64,000 nucleotides of DNA from Arsukibacterium sp. UBA5043. GTDB lineage: Bacteria; Pseudomonadota; Gammaproteobacteria; Enterobacterales; Alteromonadaceae. Under the pieces are notes generated by a model. It did no database searches and had not been told where the DNA came from. It worked only from the letters and a program-made list of their open reading frames with translations. Position numbers and translations under genes: made by a program. Below, in pieces: positions 28,533 through 37,695 of this stretch; the stretch's first letter is position 1, and each line of letters begins with the position of its first letter. The stretch lies in assembly GCA_002415085.1 (NCBI GenBank), contig DIBV01000001.1, forward strand, positions 372,001 to 436,000, given 5' to 3'.

Positions 28533-30305
28533 GTGAATATTCCAGTAAGAGAGTTTGATGCCATTGTAATTGGAGCCGGTGGTGCAGGCATGCGCGCAGC
28601 GCTGCAGATCACTCAGTCAGGGTTAACCTGTGCATTACTATCGAAGGTTTTCCCAACCCGTTCACACACGGTATCTGCCCAGGGCGGCATTACTGTGGCG
28701 CTTGGTAATTCCCATGAAGATAACTGGGAATGGCACATGTTTGATACCGTCAAAGGCTCAGATTATATTGGGGACCAGGACGCTATTGAGTACATGTGTA
28801 AAACAGGTCCGGAAGCAATTACCGAGCTTGAAAATATGGGCTTACCGTTTTCGCGTTTCGAAAATGGTCGCGTATACCAACGGCCTTTTGGCGGGCAATC
28901 TAAGAATTTCGGCGGTGAGCAGGCCGCTCGCACTGCTGCAGCTGCAGACCGTACAGGCCATGCCTTGCTACATTTGCTTTATCAACAAAACGTTAAGAAT
29001 AAGACACAGGTATTTTCTGAATGGTATGCCCTTGATTTAGTCAAAAATCAGGACGGTGCCATTGTCGGTTGTACCGCCATCGATATTGAGACGGGCGAAG
29101 TGGTGTACTTTAAGGCTAAGGCTACGGTATTAGCTACCGGTGGCGCAGGCCGTATTTATGCTTCTACCACCAATGCGCATATTAATACCGGTGACGGTGT
29201 TGGTATGGCGCTGCGGGCTGGCGTACCACTGCAGGATATGGAAATGTGGCAGTTCCACCCAACCGGTATTGCCGGTGCCGGTACTCTGGTAACCGAGGGT
29301 TGCCGTGGTGAAGGTGGTTATCTGCTAAACAAAGACGGCGAGCGTTTTATGGAACGATATGCGCCAAATGCTAAAGATTTGGCCGGTCGCGATGTTGTTG
29401 CCCGCTCAATGATGACCGAAATTCGTGAAGGCCGCGGCTGCGATGGTCCATGGGGTGTTCACCTTAAGCTGAAACTGGACCACCTGGGCGAAGAAGTGCT
29501 GGAAAGTCGCTTACCTGGCATCTGTGAGTTATCCCGTACATTTGCTCACGTTGATCCGGTAAAAGAACCTATTCCGGTCATTCCTACTTGTCATTATATG
29601 ATGGGTGGAATACCAACTAATGTTAATGGTCAGGTTATCAGCCCTAAAGCAGATGGTTCTGAATCCGTAGTACCAGGATTATTTGCCTGTGGTGAAATTG
29701 CGTGTGTGTCAGTGCATGGTGCCAACCGTTTAGGTGGCAACTCCTTGCTTGATTTAGTGGTATTTGGTCGTGCAACCGGCTTGCATCTTGGCGAAGCACT
29801 TGCTGCGACCGCAGAAGCGCGTGCAGCATCACAGTCTGACTTAGATGCAGCCTTAACCCGGACCCAGCGCTGGGAAAACAGCAAAGTGGGCCAGGGCGAA
29901 GACCCGGTGCAAATCAAGAAAGATTTGCAAAAATGTATGCAGCTTAACTTCTCTGTGTTCCGCGAAGGCGAAGCAATGGCAGAAGGTCTTGCTGAGTTAA
30001 AAGAAATTCGTGAACGCTTGCAGTTTGCCCGCCTTGATGACAAAAGCTCTGATTTTAATACTATGCGTATTGAGTGTTTAGAGCTGGATAACCTGATGGA
30101 AACGGCATACTCAACTGCAGTAGCGGCTAATTTCCGCACTGAAAGTCGCGGTGCTCATGCCCGGTTTGACTTCCCTGATCGCGATGATGAAAACTGGTTG
30201 TGCCACAGCGTATACACCCCTGACACTGAGTCGATGTTCAAGCGCAAGGTTAATCTGGAACCGAAGTTTCGGGAATCTTTTCCGCCAAAAGCACGTACGT
30301 ATTAA
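28533..30305 (+). CDS. sdhA: Succinate dehydrogenase flavoprotein subunit SdhA
   Basis: Catalytic FAD subunit oxidising succinate to fumarate, 590 residues. FAD-binding [12 protein letters not shown] near residue 14. H45 in [10 protein letters not shown] is the covalent FAD attachment site, at the same number as in E. coli. [13 protein letters not shown] and [19 protein letters not shown] carry substrate and active-site residues. The start is GTG at 28533, immediately after the sdhD stop, with GGGGTG upstream. Confidence 0.97.
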   Translation: MNIPVREFDAIVIGAGGAGMRAALQITQSGLTCALLSKVFPTRSHTVSAQGGITVALGNSHEDNWEWHMFDTVKGSDYIGDQDAIEYMCKTGPEAITELENMGLPFSRFENGRVYQRPFGGQSKNFGGEQAARTAAAADRTGHALLHLLYQQNVKNKTQVFSEWYALDLVKNQDGAIVGCTAIDIETGEVVYFKAKATVLATGGAGRIYASTTNAHINTGDGVGMALRAGVPLQDMEMWQFHPTGIAGAGTLVTEGCRGEGGYLLNKDGERFMERYAPNAKDLAGRDVVARSMMTEIREGRGCDGPWGVHLKLKLDHLGEEVLESRLPGICELSRTFAHVDPVKEPIPVIPTCHYMMGGIPTNVNGQVISPKADGSESVVPGLFACGEIACVSVHGANRLGGNSLLDLVVFGRATGLHLGEALAATAEARAASQSDLDAALTRTQRWENSKVGQGEDPVQIKKDLQKCMQLNFSVFREGEAMAEGLAELKEIRERLQFARLDDKSSDFNTMRIECLELDNLMETAYSTAVAANFRTESRGAHARFDFPDRDDENWLCHSVYTPDTESMFKRKVNLEPKFRESFPPKARTY

Positions 30306-30319
30306 GAGGCGCAGTAAAA

Positions 30320-31042
30320 ATGACTACATTGACCTTTTCAATTTATCGTTACAACCCTGATGTTGATACCGCACCACGGATGCAGGATTACACCCTGGAG
30401 AATCCCGAAGGCCGTGACATGATGGTGCTGGATGCGCTGATTAAGCTCAAGGAGCAGGATCCAAGTTTGTCGTTCCGGCGCAGTTGCCGGGAAGGTGTTT
30501 GTGGTTCAGATGGCTTAAATATGAACGGCAAGAACGGTCTGGCCTGTATCACGCCATTGTCTGAGGTCGGAAAAGGTAAGGGCGGCAAAATTGTTGTGCG
30601 GCCATTGCCTGGTTTACCGGTAGTACGGGATTTGGTTGTCGATATGAGCCAGTTTTATACCCAGTACGAAAAAGTTAAACCCTACCTGATAAACGATGAT
30701 AAGTTACCGCCAGCCGGTGAGTTTTTGCAATCTCCGGAAGAGCGCGCTAAGCTTGATGGCTTATATGAATGTATTTTATGTGCATGCTGTTCAAGTTCAT
30801 GCCCGTCGTTCTGGTGGAATCCAGACAAATTTATTGGCCCGGCAGGATTGTTACACGCCTATCGTTTCTTGGCAGACAGTCGCGATACGGCCACTGAGCA
30901 GCGTTTAAATGACTTAGACGATGCCTTTAGTGTATTTCGCTGTCATGGCATTATGAACTGTGTCAACGTTTGTCCAAAGGGGTTAAACCCGACCAAAGCC
31001 ATTGGCCAGATTAAATCGATGTTGTTAAACCGGGCGCTGTAA
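30320..31042 (+). CDS. sdhB: Succinate dehydrogenase iron-sulfur subunit SdhB
   Basis: Electron-transfer subunit, 240 residues. The [2Fe-2S] ligands are in SCREGVCGSDGLNMNGKNGLAC; the [4Fe-4S] and [3Fe-4S] ligands are in CILCACCSSSCPSFWW, the HGIMNC region and CVNVCPKGLNPTKAIG. All expected cysteines are present. It lies 14 nt after sdhA and is followed by a terminator-like hairpin before sucA. Confidence 0.97.
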   Translation: MTTLTFSIYRYNPDVDTAPRMQDYTLENPEGRDMMVLDALIKLKEQDPSLSFRRSCREGVCGSDGLNMNGKNGLACITPLSEVGKGKGGKIVVRPLPGLPVVRDLVVDMSQFYTQYEKVKPYLINDDKLPPAGEFLQSPEERAKLDGLYECILCACCSSSCPSFWWNPDKFIGPAGLLHAYRFLADSRDTATEQRLNDLDDAFSVFRCHGIMNCVNVCPKGLNPTKAIGQIKSMLLNRAL

Positions 31043-31072
31043 TGCGCCCTTATTTTGGTTAATATTTGAAAA

Positions 31073-31107
31073 GCCGGCCATTTCGCGAGCGAAATGACGG
31101 TTTTTTT
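31073..31107 (+). terminator. Terminator-like hairpin between sdhB and sucA
   Basis: Core stem CATTTCG / CGAAATG with CCG/CGG below a small internal loop, then seven T (31101-31107). It could separate or attenuate sdh from suc expression. Confidence 0.75.
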
Positions 31108-31146
31108 GCTACTTTTTTCCAGGTGCTCAGAAATAAGGGAAACTAA

Positions 31147-33957
31147 ATGCACGAAGGTGTAATGAAGGCGTGGTTAGAGTCTTCACATCTTGGCGGTGGT
31201 AACATGGCCTATGTGGATGAACTCTATGAATCCTACCTAGCAGAGCCCACCAGTGTTGGTGACGAATGGCGTGAGTTTTTCGCCGGGTTGCCAAAAATCG
31301 ATGGGGTCGATCTTGAAACTCGACATGCTGACGTTCGTCAGCAGTTTGCCGATTTAGCCCGTAACAAGCACCGTGAAGTGGTGGTTGTTAATAGTGGCAG
31401 CGCTACTGACACCCGTCAGGTAAAAGTGCTGCAGCTTATCAATTCTTATCGTTTCCGTGGTCATCAGCATGCCAACCTTGATCCGTTAAACCTGTGGAAG
31501 CAACCCCGGGTTCGCGATCTGGAATTGTCGTTTCACGACTTGTCTGAAGCTGATTACGATACCGAGTTCAATGTTGGATCATTTGCCAGTGGTCAGGAAA
31601 CGATGAAACTTGGCGATTTGCATAAAGCACTGGAAAAAACCTACTGTGGTTCTATCGGTGCTGAATACATGCACATCGTCTCAACTGACGAAAAACGCTG
31701 GATCCAGCAACGACTTGAAGGCACGCAATCTACGTCGGTATTTGATAAAGAAACCCGGCTAGGTATTTTAAAAGGTCTGGTGGCAGCAGATGGTCTGGAA
31801 AAATATTTAGGCTCAAAATTCCCCGGGGCCAAACGTTTTGGCCTGGAAGGCGGCGACGCCATGATCCCGATGCTGAAAGCGATGATTCACCGGGCCGGTG
31901 AGCAAGGAGCCAAAGATTCTGTTATTGGTATGGCCCACCGTGGCCGCCTGAATACCTTAATTAACGTCCTGGGTAAAAACCCGTCTACCTTGTTCGACGA
32001 ATTTGCAGGCAAATATGAAGTAGTGGGGGCGGGCGATGTTAAATACCACATGGGATTTTCATCCGATTTTGCGACCAAAGGCGGCAATGTCCATTTGGCA
32101 TTAGCGTTTAATCCTTCGCATCTGGAAATTGTTAACCCGGTGGTGATTGGTTCAGTGCGCGCCAGACTGGATCGCCGTGGCTGTACTGACGGTTCTCTGG
32201 CATTACCTATTACCATTCATGGTGATTCTGCCTTTGCCGGTCAGGGGGTGGTGGCTGAAACCTTTAATATATCGCAAACCCGTGCCTTCAAAGTAGGTGG
32301 TACTGTCCGGGTTGTTATTAACAACCAGGTTGGGTTTACGACTTCAAACCCGGAAGATACCCGTTCCACCCCTTATTGTACCGATATTGCCAAAATGGTA
32401 CTGGCGCCGATTTTCCATGTTAATGGCGATGATCCGGAAGCCGTGGTGTTTGTGGCACAATTAGCGGTAGATTATCGTAATACGTTTAAACGTGACGTGG
32501 TCATCGATTTGTTTTGTTACCGGCGCAATGGTCATAATGAGTCTGACGAGCCAAACGCTACTCAGCCATTAATGTACCAGAAAATTAAAAAGCATCCGAC
32601 TCCGCGGGAAATTTACGCTACAAAGTTAATTAATGAAGGCGTATGCACCGAAGATGAGGTCAAGGCGCTGATTAACAACTACCGTGATGCGCTGGATACT
32701 GGCGATTGTGTCGTTGACGAGTGGCAGCCAATGAGCGAGCCGTCGGTTGACTGGACGCCATTTCTTGGTCATGACTGGGACGCCACCTACGACGCCAGCA
32801 TGGCGGTAGAAAAGCTGGTAGCACTGGGTGAAAAAGCAATTAATGTACCTGAAAATGTAACGTTGCAACGCCAGGTAAACCGCGTCTATGAAGACCGGGC
32901 GCTGATGCTGACCGGTGAGAAAAAGATTGATTGGGGCATGGCTGAAATACTTGCTTATGCTGCAACAGTTGCCGATGGTAACCGGATCCGTTTTGTCGGC
33001 CAGGATTCGGGTCGTGGTACCTTCTTCCATCGCCATGCGGTACTGCATAATCAGGATGATGGTAGCACTTACACGCCGTTGACTAAAATCAGCGATGAGC
33101 AGGGGCCGTTTCAGATTTTTGATTCTGCATTGTCAGAGGAAGCGGTGCTGGCTATCGAATATGGCTATGCAACAGCTGAGCCCAGAGCGATGGTGATCTG
33201 GGAAGCGCAGTTTGGTGATTTTGCCAACGGTGCTCAGGTTGTGATAGATCAGTTTTTAAGTTCTGGCGAACAGAAATGGGGTCGCTTGTGTGGCTTGACC
33301 TTGTTATTGCCGCATGGCTATGAAGGTCAGGGGCCGGAACACTCATCAGCACGGTTAGAGCGGTTTCTGCAGTTATGTGCTGATCACAACATGCAGGTTT
33401 GTATACCGACTACGCCAGCACAGGTATTTAATATGCTGCGCCGGCAAATGGTGCGGCCAATGCGCCGGCCATTAATTGTAATGTCGCCGAAATCACTGCT
33501 GCGCCACCCTCAGGCCACATCATCGCTTGAAGAGCTTGCCTCAGGTAAGTTCCTCAATGTTATTGGTGAGATTGACGATATCAAGGCAGATGAGGTTAAG
33601 CGGGTCGTATTCTGTAGTGGCAAGGTGTACTACGAACTGCTCGAAGAACGTCGCAAACGTGAGCAAACTGACGTTGCTATTGTCCGGGTGGAACAGCTGT
33701 ATCCATTCCCCCGGGACGAATTGATGGAAGTGCTTAGTCAGTATCAGCATGTTACCGATTTTGTCTGGTGTCAGGAAGAACCACAAAATCAGGGCGCCTG
33801 GTACTGCAGTCAGCACCATTTCCGCTCTGCTATTCCGAAAGATGGCTATTTAAGCTATGCCGGACGTGAAGCCTCATCGTCGCCGGCAGTTGGTTACTTG
33901 TCGGTACACAATAAGCAGCAGCAGGCTTTGGTTAACGACGCGCTAAGCATCAAATAA
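31147..33957 (+). CDS. sucA: 2-oxoglutarate dehydrogenase E1 component
   Basis: Thiamine-diphosphate-dependent E1 of the 2-oxoglutarate dehydrogenase complex, 936 residues. It opens with MKAWLESSHLGGGNMAYVDELYE and has the substrate/ThDP regions GMAHRGRLNTL, NPSHLEIVNPVV and HGDSAFAGQGVV. GHNESDEP follows the ThDP/Mg part, and the C-terminal transketolase-like domain includes DSGRGTFFHRHAVLH. The start ATG 31147 has AAGGGA upstream. It lies 105 nt from sdhB across a terminator-like hairpin. Confidence 0.97.
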   Translation: MHEGVMKAWLESSHLGGGNMAYVDELYESYLAEPTSVGDEWREFFAGLPKIDGVDLETRHADVRQQFADLARNKHREVVVVNSGSATDTRQVKVLQLINSYRFRGHQHANLDPLNLWKQPRVRDLELSFHDLSEADYDTEFNVGSFASGQETMKLGDLHKALEKTYCGSIGAEYMHIVSTDEKRWIQQRLEGTQSTSVFDKETRLGILKGLVAADGLEKYLGSKFPGAKRFGLEGGDAMIPMLKAMIHRAGEQGAKDSVIGMAHRGRLNTLINVLGKNPSTLFDEFAGKYEVVGAGDVKYHMGFSSDFATKGGNVHLALAFNPSHLEIVNPVVIGSVRARLDRRGCTDGSLALPITIHGDSAFAGQGVVAETFNISQTRAFKVGGTVRVVINNQVGFTTSNPEDTRSTPYCTDIAKMVLAPIFHVNGDDPEAVVFVAQLAVDYRNTFKRDVVIDLFCYRRNGHNESDEPNATQPLMYQKIKKHPTPREIYATKLINEGVCTEDEVKALINNYRDALDTGDCVVDEWQPMSEPSVDWTPFLGHDWDATYDASMAVEKLVALGEKAINVPENVTLQRQVNRVYEDRALMLTGEKKIDWGMAEILAYAATVADGNRIRFVGQDSGRGTFFHRHAVLHNQDDGSTYTPLTKISDEQGPFQIFDSALSEEAVLAIEYGYATAEPRAMVIWEAQFGDFANGAQVVIDQFLSSGEQKWGRLCGLTLLLPHGYEGQGPEHSSARLERFLQLCADHNMQVCIPTTPAQVFNMLRRQMVRPMRRPLIVMSPKSLLRHPQATSSLEELASGKFLNVIGEIDDIKADEVKRVVFCSGKVYYELLEERRKREQTDVAIVRVEQLYPFPRDELMEVLSQYQHVTDFVWCQEEPQNQGAWYCSQHHFRSAIPKDGYLSYAGREASSSPAVGYLSVHNKQQQALVNDALSIK

Positions 33958-33964
33958 TACATTG

Positions 33965-33987
33965 ACCGGTCCGGGTAGCGGGCCGGT
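33965..33987 (+). other. Intercistronic hairpin sucA-sucB
   Basis: Stem ACCGGTCC / GGGCCGGT (8 bp with one G-U) and a 7-nt loop, 8 nt after the sucA stop. There is no T-run, so it probably affects mRNA stability rather than terminating. Confidence 0.45.
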
Positions 33988-34023
33988 TAAACGAAATAAG
34001 ACTAACCGGTAAAAGGTGAAAAA

Positions 34024-35274
34024 GTGGAAATTAAAGTACCCGTACTTCCAGAATCTGTTGCTGATGCAACCATCGCCACCTGGCACGTAAAAACAGGCGA
34101 AGCCGTAACACGCGATCAGGTATTAGTTGATATTGAAACCGACAAAGTGGTGCTTGAAGTTGCTGCCCAGGCCGATGGTGTAATGGGTGAGATTATTCAT
34201 GATACTGGTGCAACCGTCTCTGCGGAAGAAGTTATCGGTAAAATGGAAGCAGGTGCCTCTGCAGATAAAAAAGATGATTCGTCAGATAAAAAAGACGACT
34301 CTGCAGATAAGAAAAAAGCCTCAACAGAGAGTAAAGACGCGCAGGACTCAGCAAAATCAGAAGCAAAGTCTGAAGACAAAGCAGACGACAGTAACGATGA
34401 TGCATTAAGCCCGTCAGTGCGTCGGATGATTTCAGAAAAAGGTTTAGACGCCAGCAAAATCAAAGGCTCAGGTAAAAACGGCCGGGTAACCAAAGAAGAC
34501 GTTGAGAAATTTGTTGCTGAGGGCAGTAAAAAAGCTTCAGGCAGCAGTTCCACTACTACAGCTGTGGCCGGCGATCGCAGTCAGAAGCGCGTGCCGATGA
34601 CCCGTTTGCGTAAAACAATTGCCAACCGCCTGTTGCAAGCGAAAAACTCAACGGCAATGTTAACCACGTTTAACGAAGTTAACATGAAGCCAATTATGGA
34701 CCTGCGTAAGCAATATCAGGACGTATTTGAAAAGCGTCATGGTATTCGTTTAGGCTTTATGTCGTTTTATGTTAAAGCCGTAACTGAAGCGCTGAAACGT
34801 TTTCCGGAAGTTAATGCTGCGATAGATGGCGATGACATTGTTTATCATAACTACTTTGATGTCAGCATCGCCGTATCAACGCCCCGTGGCTTAGTGACAC
34901 CGGTATTGCGTGACTGCGACAAAATGAACCTGGCTGAAATCGAAAAATCGATAAAAGAGCTGGCGTTAAAAGGCCGTGACGGCAAGCTGGCAATGGATGA
35001 TTTAACCGGCGGTAACTTTACTATTACCAATGGTGGTGTGTTTGGCTCGCTGATGTCGACACCTATTATTAACCCGCCACAATCAGCTATTCTGGGTATG
35101 CATAAAATCCAGGACCGGGTGATGGTAGTGGATGGCAAGATGGAAATTTTGCCAATGATGTATCTGGCATTGTCTTACGATCATCGGATCATCGACGGTA
35201 AAGAGTCGGTGGGTTTCCTGGTAACCATTAAAGAATTACTGGAAGATCCAACCCGTATATTACTGGATATCTGA
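34024..35274 (+). CDS. sucB: Dihydrolipoamide succinyltransferase (E2 of 2-oxoglutarate dehydrogenase)
   Basis: Core E2 enzyme, 416 residues from GTG 34024 (AAGGTG upstream). Single lipoyl domain with lipoylated K41 in ETDKVVLEV; peripheral subunit-binding domain at about 129-165 ([15 protein letters not shown]); catalytic domain with [13 protein letters not shown] carrying the active His/Asp. The first linker, residues 81-127, is nearly all Lys, Asp, Ser, Glu and Ala without proline, containing the repeat DKKDDS, unlike the usual Ala/Pro-rich flexible linker. Downstream lies a strong terminator, then sucC. Confidence 0.96.
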   Translation: MEIKVPVLPESVADATIATWHVKTGEAVTRDQVLVDIETDKVVLEVAAQADGVMGEIIHDTGATVSAEEVIGKMEAGASADKKDDSSDKKDDSADKKKASTESKDAQDSAKSEAKSEDKADDSNDDALSPSVRRMISEKGLDASKIKGSGKNGRVTKEDVEKFVAEGSKKASGSSSTTTAVAGDRSQKRVPMTRLRKTIANRLLQAKNSTAMLTTFNEVNMKPIMDLRKQYQDVFEKRHGIRLGFMSFYVKAVTEALKRFPEVNAAIDGDDIVYHNYFDVSIAVSTPRGLVTPVLRDCDKMNLAEIEKSIKELALKGRDGKLAMDDLTGGNFTITNGGVFGSLMSTPIINPPQSAILGMHKIQDRVMVVDGKMEILPMMYLALSYDHRIIDGKESVGFLVTIKELLEDPTRILLDI

Positions 35275-35294
35275 TTATTCAGTAAAAACGCAAG

Positions 35295-35330
35295 AAAATG
35301 CTGTTGTTTTAGGGCAACAGCATTTTGTAT
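35295..35330 (+). terminator. Terminator after sucB
   Basis: Perfect 12-bp stem AAAATGCTGTTG / CAACAGCATTTT with an 8-nt loop, followed by a T-rich stretch (TTTTGTATTT). Confidence 0.85.
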
Positions 35331-35345
35331 TTCGCCGGTTGGCAC

Positions 35346-35351
35346 TATAAT
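35346..35351 (+). promoter_or_regulatory. Candidate sucC promoter (-10)
   Basis: Perfect TATAAT 15 nt after the sucB terminator and 70 nt before the sucC ATG. The -35 region (near 35323-35329) is poor, so activation by a regulator is possible. Confidence 0.5.
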
Positions 35352-35421
35352 ACGCGCCGATCGAAACATCAGGCTGCACCATAACGGGCAGCTTCCATAT
35401 TCAAATGAACGGAAAATAGCC

Positions 35422-36588
35422 ATGAATTTGCACGAGTATCAGGGTAAGCAACTGTTTGCCCAATATGGTTTGCCTGTATCTAAAGGCATCGCCGCAGCTA
35501 CGGTAGAAGAAGCGGTAGCAGCTGCAGATAAAATCGGCGGCGATATGTTTGTTGTCAAAGCGCAGGTTCACGCTGGTGGTCGCGGTAAAGCGGGCGGTGT
35601 GAAACTGGTTAAAAGCAAAGAAGACATCAAAGCATTCGCAGAAAAGTGGCTTGGTAAAAATCTGGTTACGTATCAGACTGACGAGAAAGGTCAGCCTGTA
35701 AGCCGTATTCTGGTTGAACCTTGCACCGATATCGCTCAGGAATTATATCTGGGCGCCGTGGTCGATCGTGCTTCACGTCGCATCGTGTTTATGGCGTCTA
35801 CCGAAGGTGGCGTTGAAATTGAAACCGTTGCCCATGAAACCCCGGAAAAAATCTTAAAAGCGGCTATTGACCCGTTAGTTGGCGCTCAGCCCTACCAGGG
35901 CCGTGATTTAGCGTTTAAGTTGGGTCTGGAAGGTAAACAGATTAATCAGTTCGTTAAAATTTTTATGGGATTAGCGAAACTGTTTCAGGAAAAAGACCTG
36001 GCATTACTTGAAGTTAACCCGCTGGTTATTACACCTGCAGGTGATTTGCACTGTTTAGATGCCAAGCTGGTGATTGATGGCAATGCGCTGTATCGTCACC
36101 CTGAATTAAAAGCGATGCAGGATCCATCACAGGAAGATCCTCGTGAAGCGCATGCCGCATCGTGGGAACTGAACTACGTGGCGTTAGGTGGTGATATCGG
36201 TTGTATGGTTAACGGTGCTGGCCTGGCAATGGGCACGATGGACATCGTTAAACTGCATGGCGGTAAGCCAGCTAACTTCCTGGACGTTGGTGGTGGTGCT
36301 ACTAAAGAACGCGTAGTTGAAGCGTTCAAAATTATCCTGTCTGATGATGCTGTAAAAGCAGTATTCATTAACATTTTTGGCGGTATTGTTCGTTGCGACA
36401 TGATTGCTGAAGGTGTTATTGGCGCGGTGAAAGAAGTTGGCGTTAAAGTACCGGTAGTGGTGCGTCTGCAGGGCAATAATGCAGAAGTAGGTGCTAAAGT
36501 GCTGTCTGAAAGCGGCCTGAACATTATCGCTGACACAGACCTGACCAGTGCTGCTAAGCAAGTGGTTGCAGCAGCGGCTAAGGCATAA
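35422..36588 (+). CDS. sucC: Succinyl-CoA synthetase beta subunit
   Basis: ATP-grasp subunit, 388 residues, binding nucleotide and succinate. It opens with [41 protein letters not shown] is the nucleotide-binding loop, [20 protein letters not shown] the metal site and [15 protein letters not shown] the C-terminal part. The start has an upstream GGAAAATAGCC. It lies 10 nt from sucD, so the pair is one operon. Confidence 0.97.
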   Translation: MNLHEYQGKQLFAQYGLPVSKGIAAATVEEAVAAADKIGGDMFVVKAQVHAGGRGKAGGVKLVKSKEDIKAFAEKWLGKNLVTYQTDEKGQPVSRILVEPCTDIAQELYLGAVVDRASRRIVFMASTEGGVEIETVAHETPEKILKAAIDPLVGAQPYQGRDLAFKLGLEGKQINQFVKIFMGLAKLFQEKDLALLEVNPLVITPAGDLHCLDAKLVIDGNALYRHPELKAMQDPSQEDPREAHAASWELNYVALGGDIGCMVNGAGLAMGTMDIVKLHGGKPANFLDVGGGATKERVVEAFKIILSDDAVKAVFINIFGGIVRCDMIAEGVIGAVKEVGVKVPVVVRLQGNNAEVGAKVLSESGLNIIADTDLTSAAKQVVAAAAKA

Positions 36589-36598
36589 GGGGTAACTA

Positions 36599-37471
36599 AT
36601 GAGCGTATTAATTAATAAAGATACCAAAGTAATTTGTCAGGGTTTCACCGGTGCTCAGGGTACTTTTCACTCTGAACAAGCCATCGCATACGGAACTAAG
36701 ATGGTTGGCGGTGTAACGCCAGGCAAAGGCGGCCAGACTCATTTAGGCTTGCCTGTTTTTAACACCGTACAGGAAGCGGTCGACACAACCGGTGCTACGG
36801 CATCTGTTATTTATGTACCTGCAGCATTTTGCAAAGATTCTATTCTGGAAGCGGCAAACAGTGGCATTAAGTTAATTGTTTGTATCACTGAAGGCATTCC
36901 AACCCTTGATATGTTAGATGCTAAAGTTAAGTGTGATGAATTAGGGGTGATCCTGATTGGTCCTAACTGTCCGGGTGTTATCACGCCGGGTGAATGTAAG
37001 ATTGGTATCATGCCAGGCCATATTCATAAACCAGGTCGGGTAGGTATCGTTTCACGCTCAGGCACCTTAACTTATGAAGCAGTTAAACAAACTACCGATC
37101 ACGGTTTTGGCCAGTCAACTTGTGTTGGTATCGGTGGCGACCCGATTCCGGGTTCGAACTTTATCGACATTCTGAAGCTGTTTCAGGAAGATCCTAAAAC
37201 TGAAGCTATCGTCATGATTGGTGAAATCGGTGGTTCTGCGGAAGAAGAAGCTGCTGCTTATATTAAAGAACATGTTACTAAGCCAGTGGTCTCTTATATT
37301 GCCGGTGTTACTGCACCTGCTGGTAAGCGGATGGGTCATGCCGGTGCTATCATCTCAGGTGGTAAAGGCACTGCAGATGAGAAATTCGCTGCGCTGGAAG
37401 ATGCCGGTGTTAGAACCGTAAAAAGCTTAGCCGATATTGGTCAGGCCTTGAAAGAAGTTACCGGCTGGTAA
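36599..37471 (+). CDS. sucD: Succinyl-CoA synthetase alpha subunit
   Basis: CoA-binding subunit that forms the phosphohistidine intermediate, 290 residues. N-terminal Rossmann region [21 protein letters not shown]; active His in [19 protein letters not shown] (near residue 245); [20 protein letters not shown] is also typical. RBS AAGGGGTAACTAATG. A strong terminator ends the operon. Confidence 0.97.
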   Translation: MSVLINKDTKVICQGFTGAQGTFHSEQAIAYGTKMVGGVTPGKGGQTHLGLPVFNTVQEAVDTTGATASVIYVPAAFCKDSILEAANSGIKLIVCITEGIPTLDMLDAKVKCDELGVILIGPNCPGVITPGECKIGIMPGHIHKPGRVGIVSRSGTLTYEAVKQTTDHGFGQSTCVGIGGDPIPGSNFIDILKLFQEDPKTEAIVMIGEIGGSAEEEAAAYIKEHVTKPVVSYIAGVTAPAGKRMGHAGAIISGGKGTADEKFAALEDAGVRTVKSLADIGQALKEVTGW

Positions 37472-37490
37472 GCCAGTAGTTACAGAAAAT

Positions 37491-37519
37491 AAAAAAACCG
37501 CCAACAGGCGGTTTTTTTT
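37491..37519 (+). terminator. Terminator after sucD
   Basis: ACCGCC-AACA-GGCGGT core extended by A7/T8, 19 nt after the sucD stop. A strong Rho-independent terminator. Confidence 0.93.
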
Positions 37520-37627
37520 ATTTAATATAGGTAAAAAAAGAGACAGGATGCGGTAAATTAGCGACAAAGTGACATTTTTCGTTGCAATTCAGTTTTGAGC
37601 CTTTAGTATAGATTCACATGTCGGTTG

Positions 37628-37642
37628 AACTTTGACAAAGTT
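37628..37642. promoter_or_regulatory. 15-bp palindrome upstream of the TonB-dependent receptor
   Basis: Perfect inverted repeat AACTTTG-A-CAAAGTT, 54 nt upstream of the receptor ATG. A weak candidate promoter lies just before it (TTGCAA at 37582, TATAGA at 37607, spacer 19), so the palindrome would fall near +10 to +25, where a repressor could act. The regulator is unknown; no Fur-box-like sequence was seen. Confidence 0.45.
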
Positions 37643-37695
37643 GCGTTGTCATTCGCCGCCTTTAAACATAATAAAAATCTATTCAGGAAGCTCTT

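Noticed and set aside
29630-30139. 169-codon frame opposite sdhA
   Set aside because: Antisense shadow; sdhA is clearly real and no start signals support the other strand.
37632-37637. TTGACA as the -35 of the TonB receptor promoter
   Set aside because: No -10-like sequence at 15-19 nt; the match is explained by the palindrome AACTTTG-A-CAAAGTT.
37520-37695. Fur box or sigma-factor/anti-sigma control of the TonB receptor
   Set aside because: No Fur-like repeat seen, and the receptor lacks an N-terminal signalling (STN) domain.
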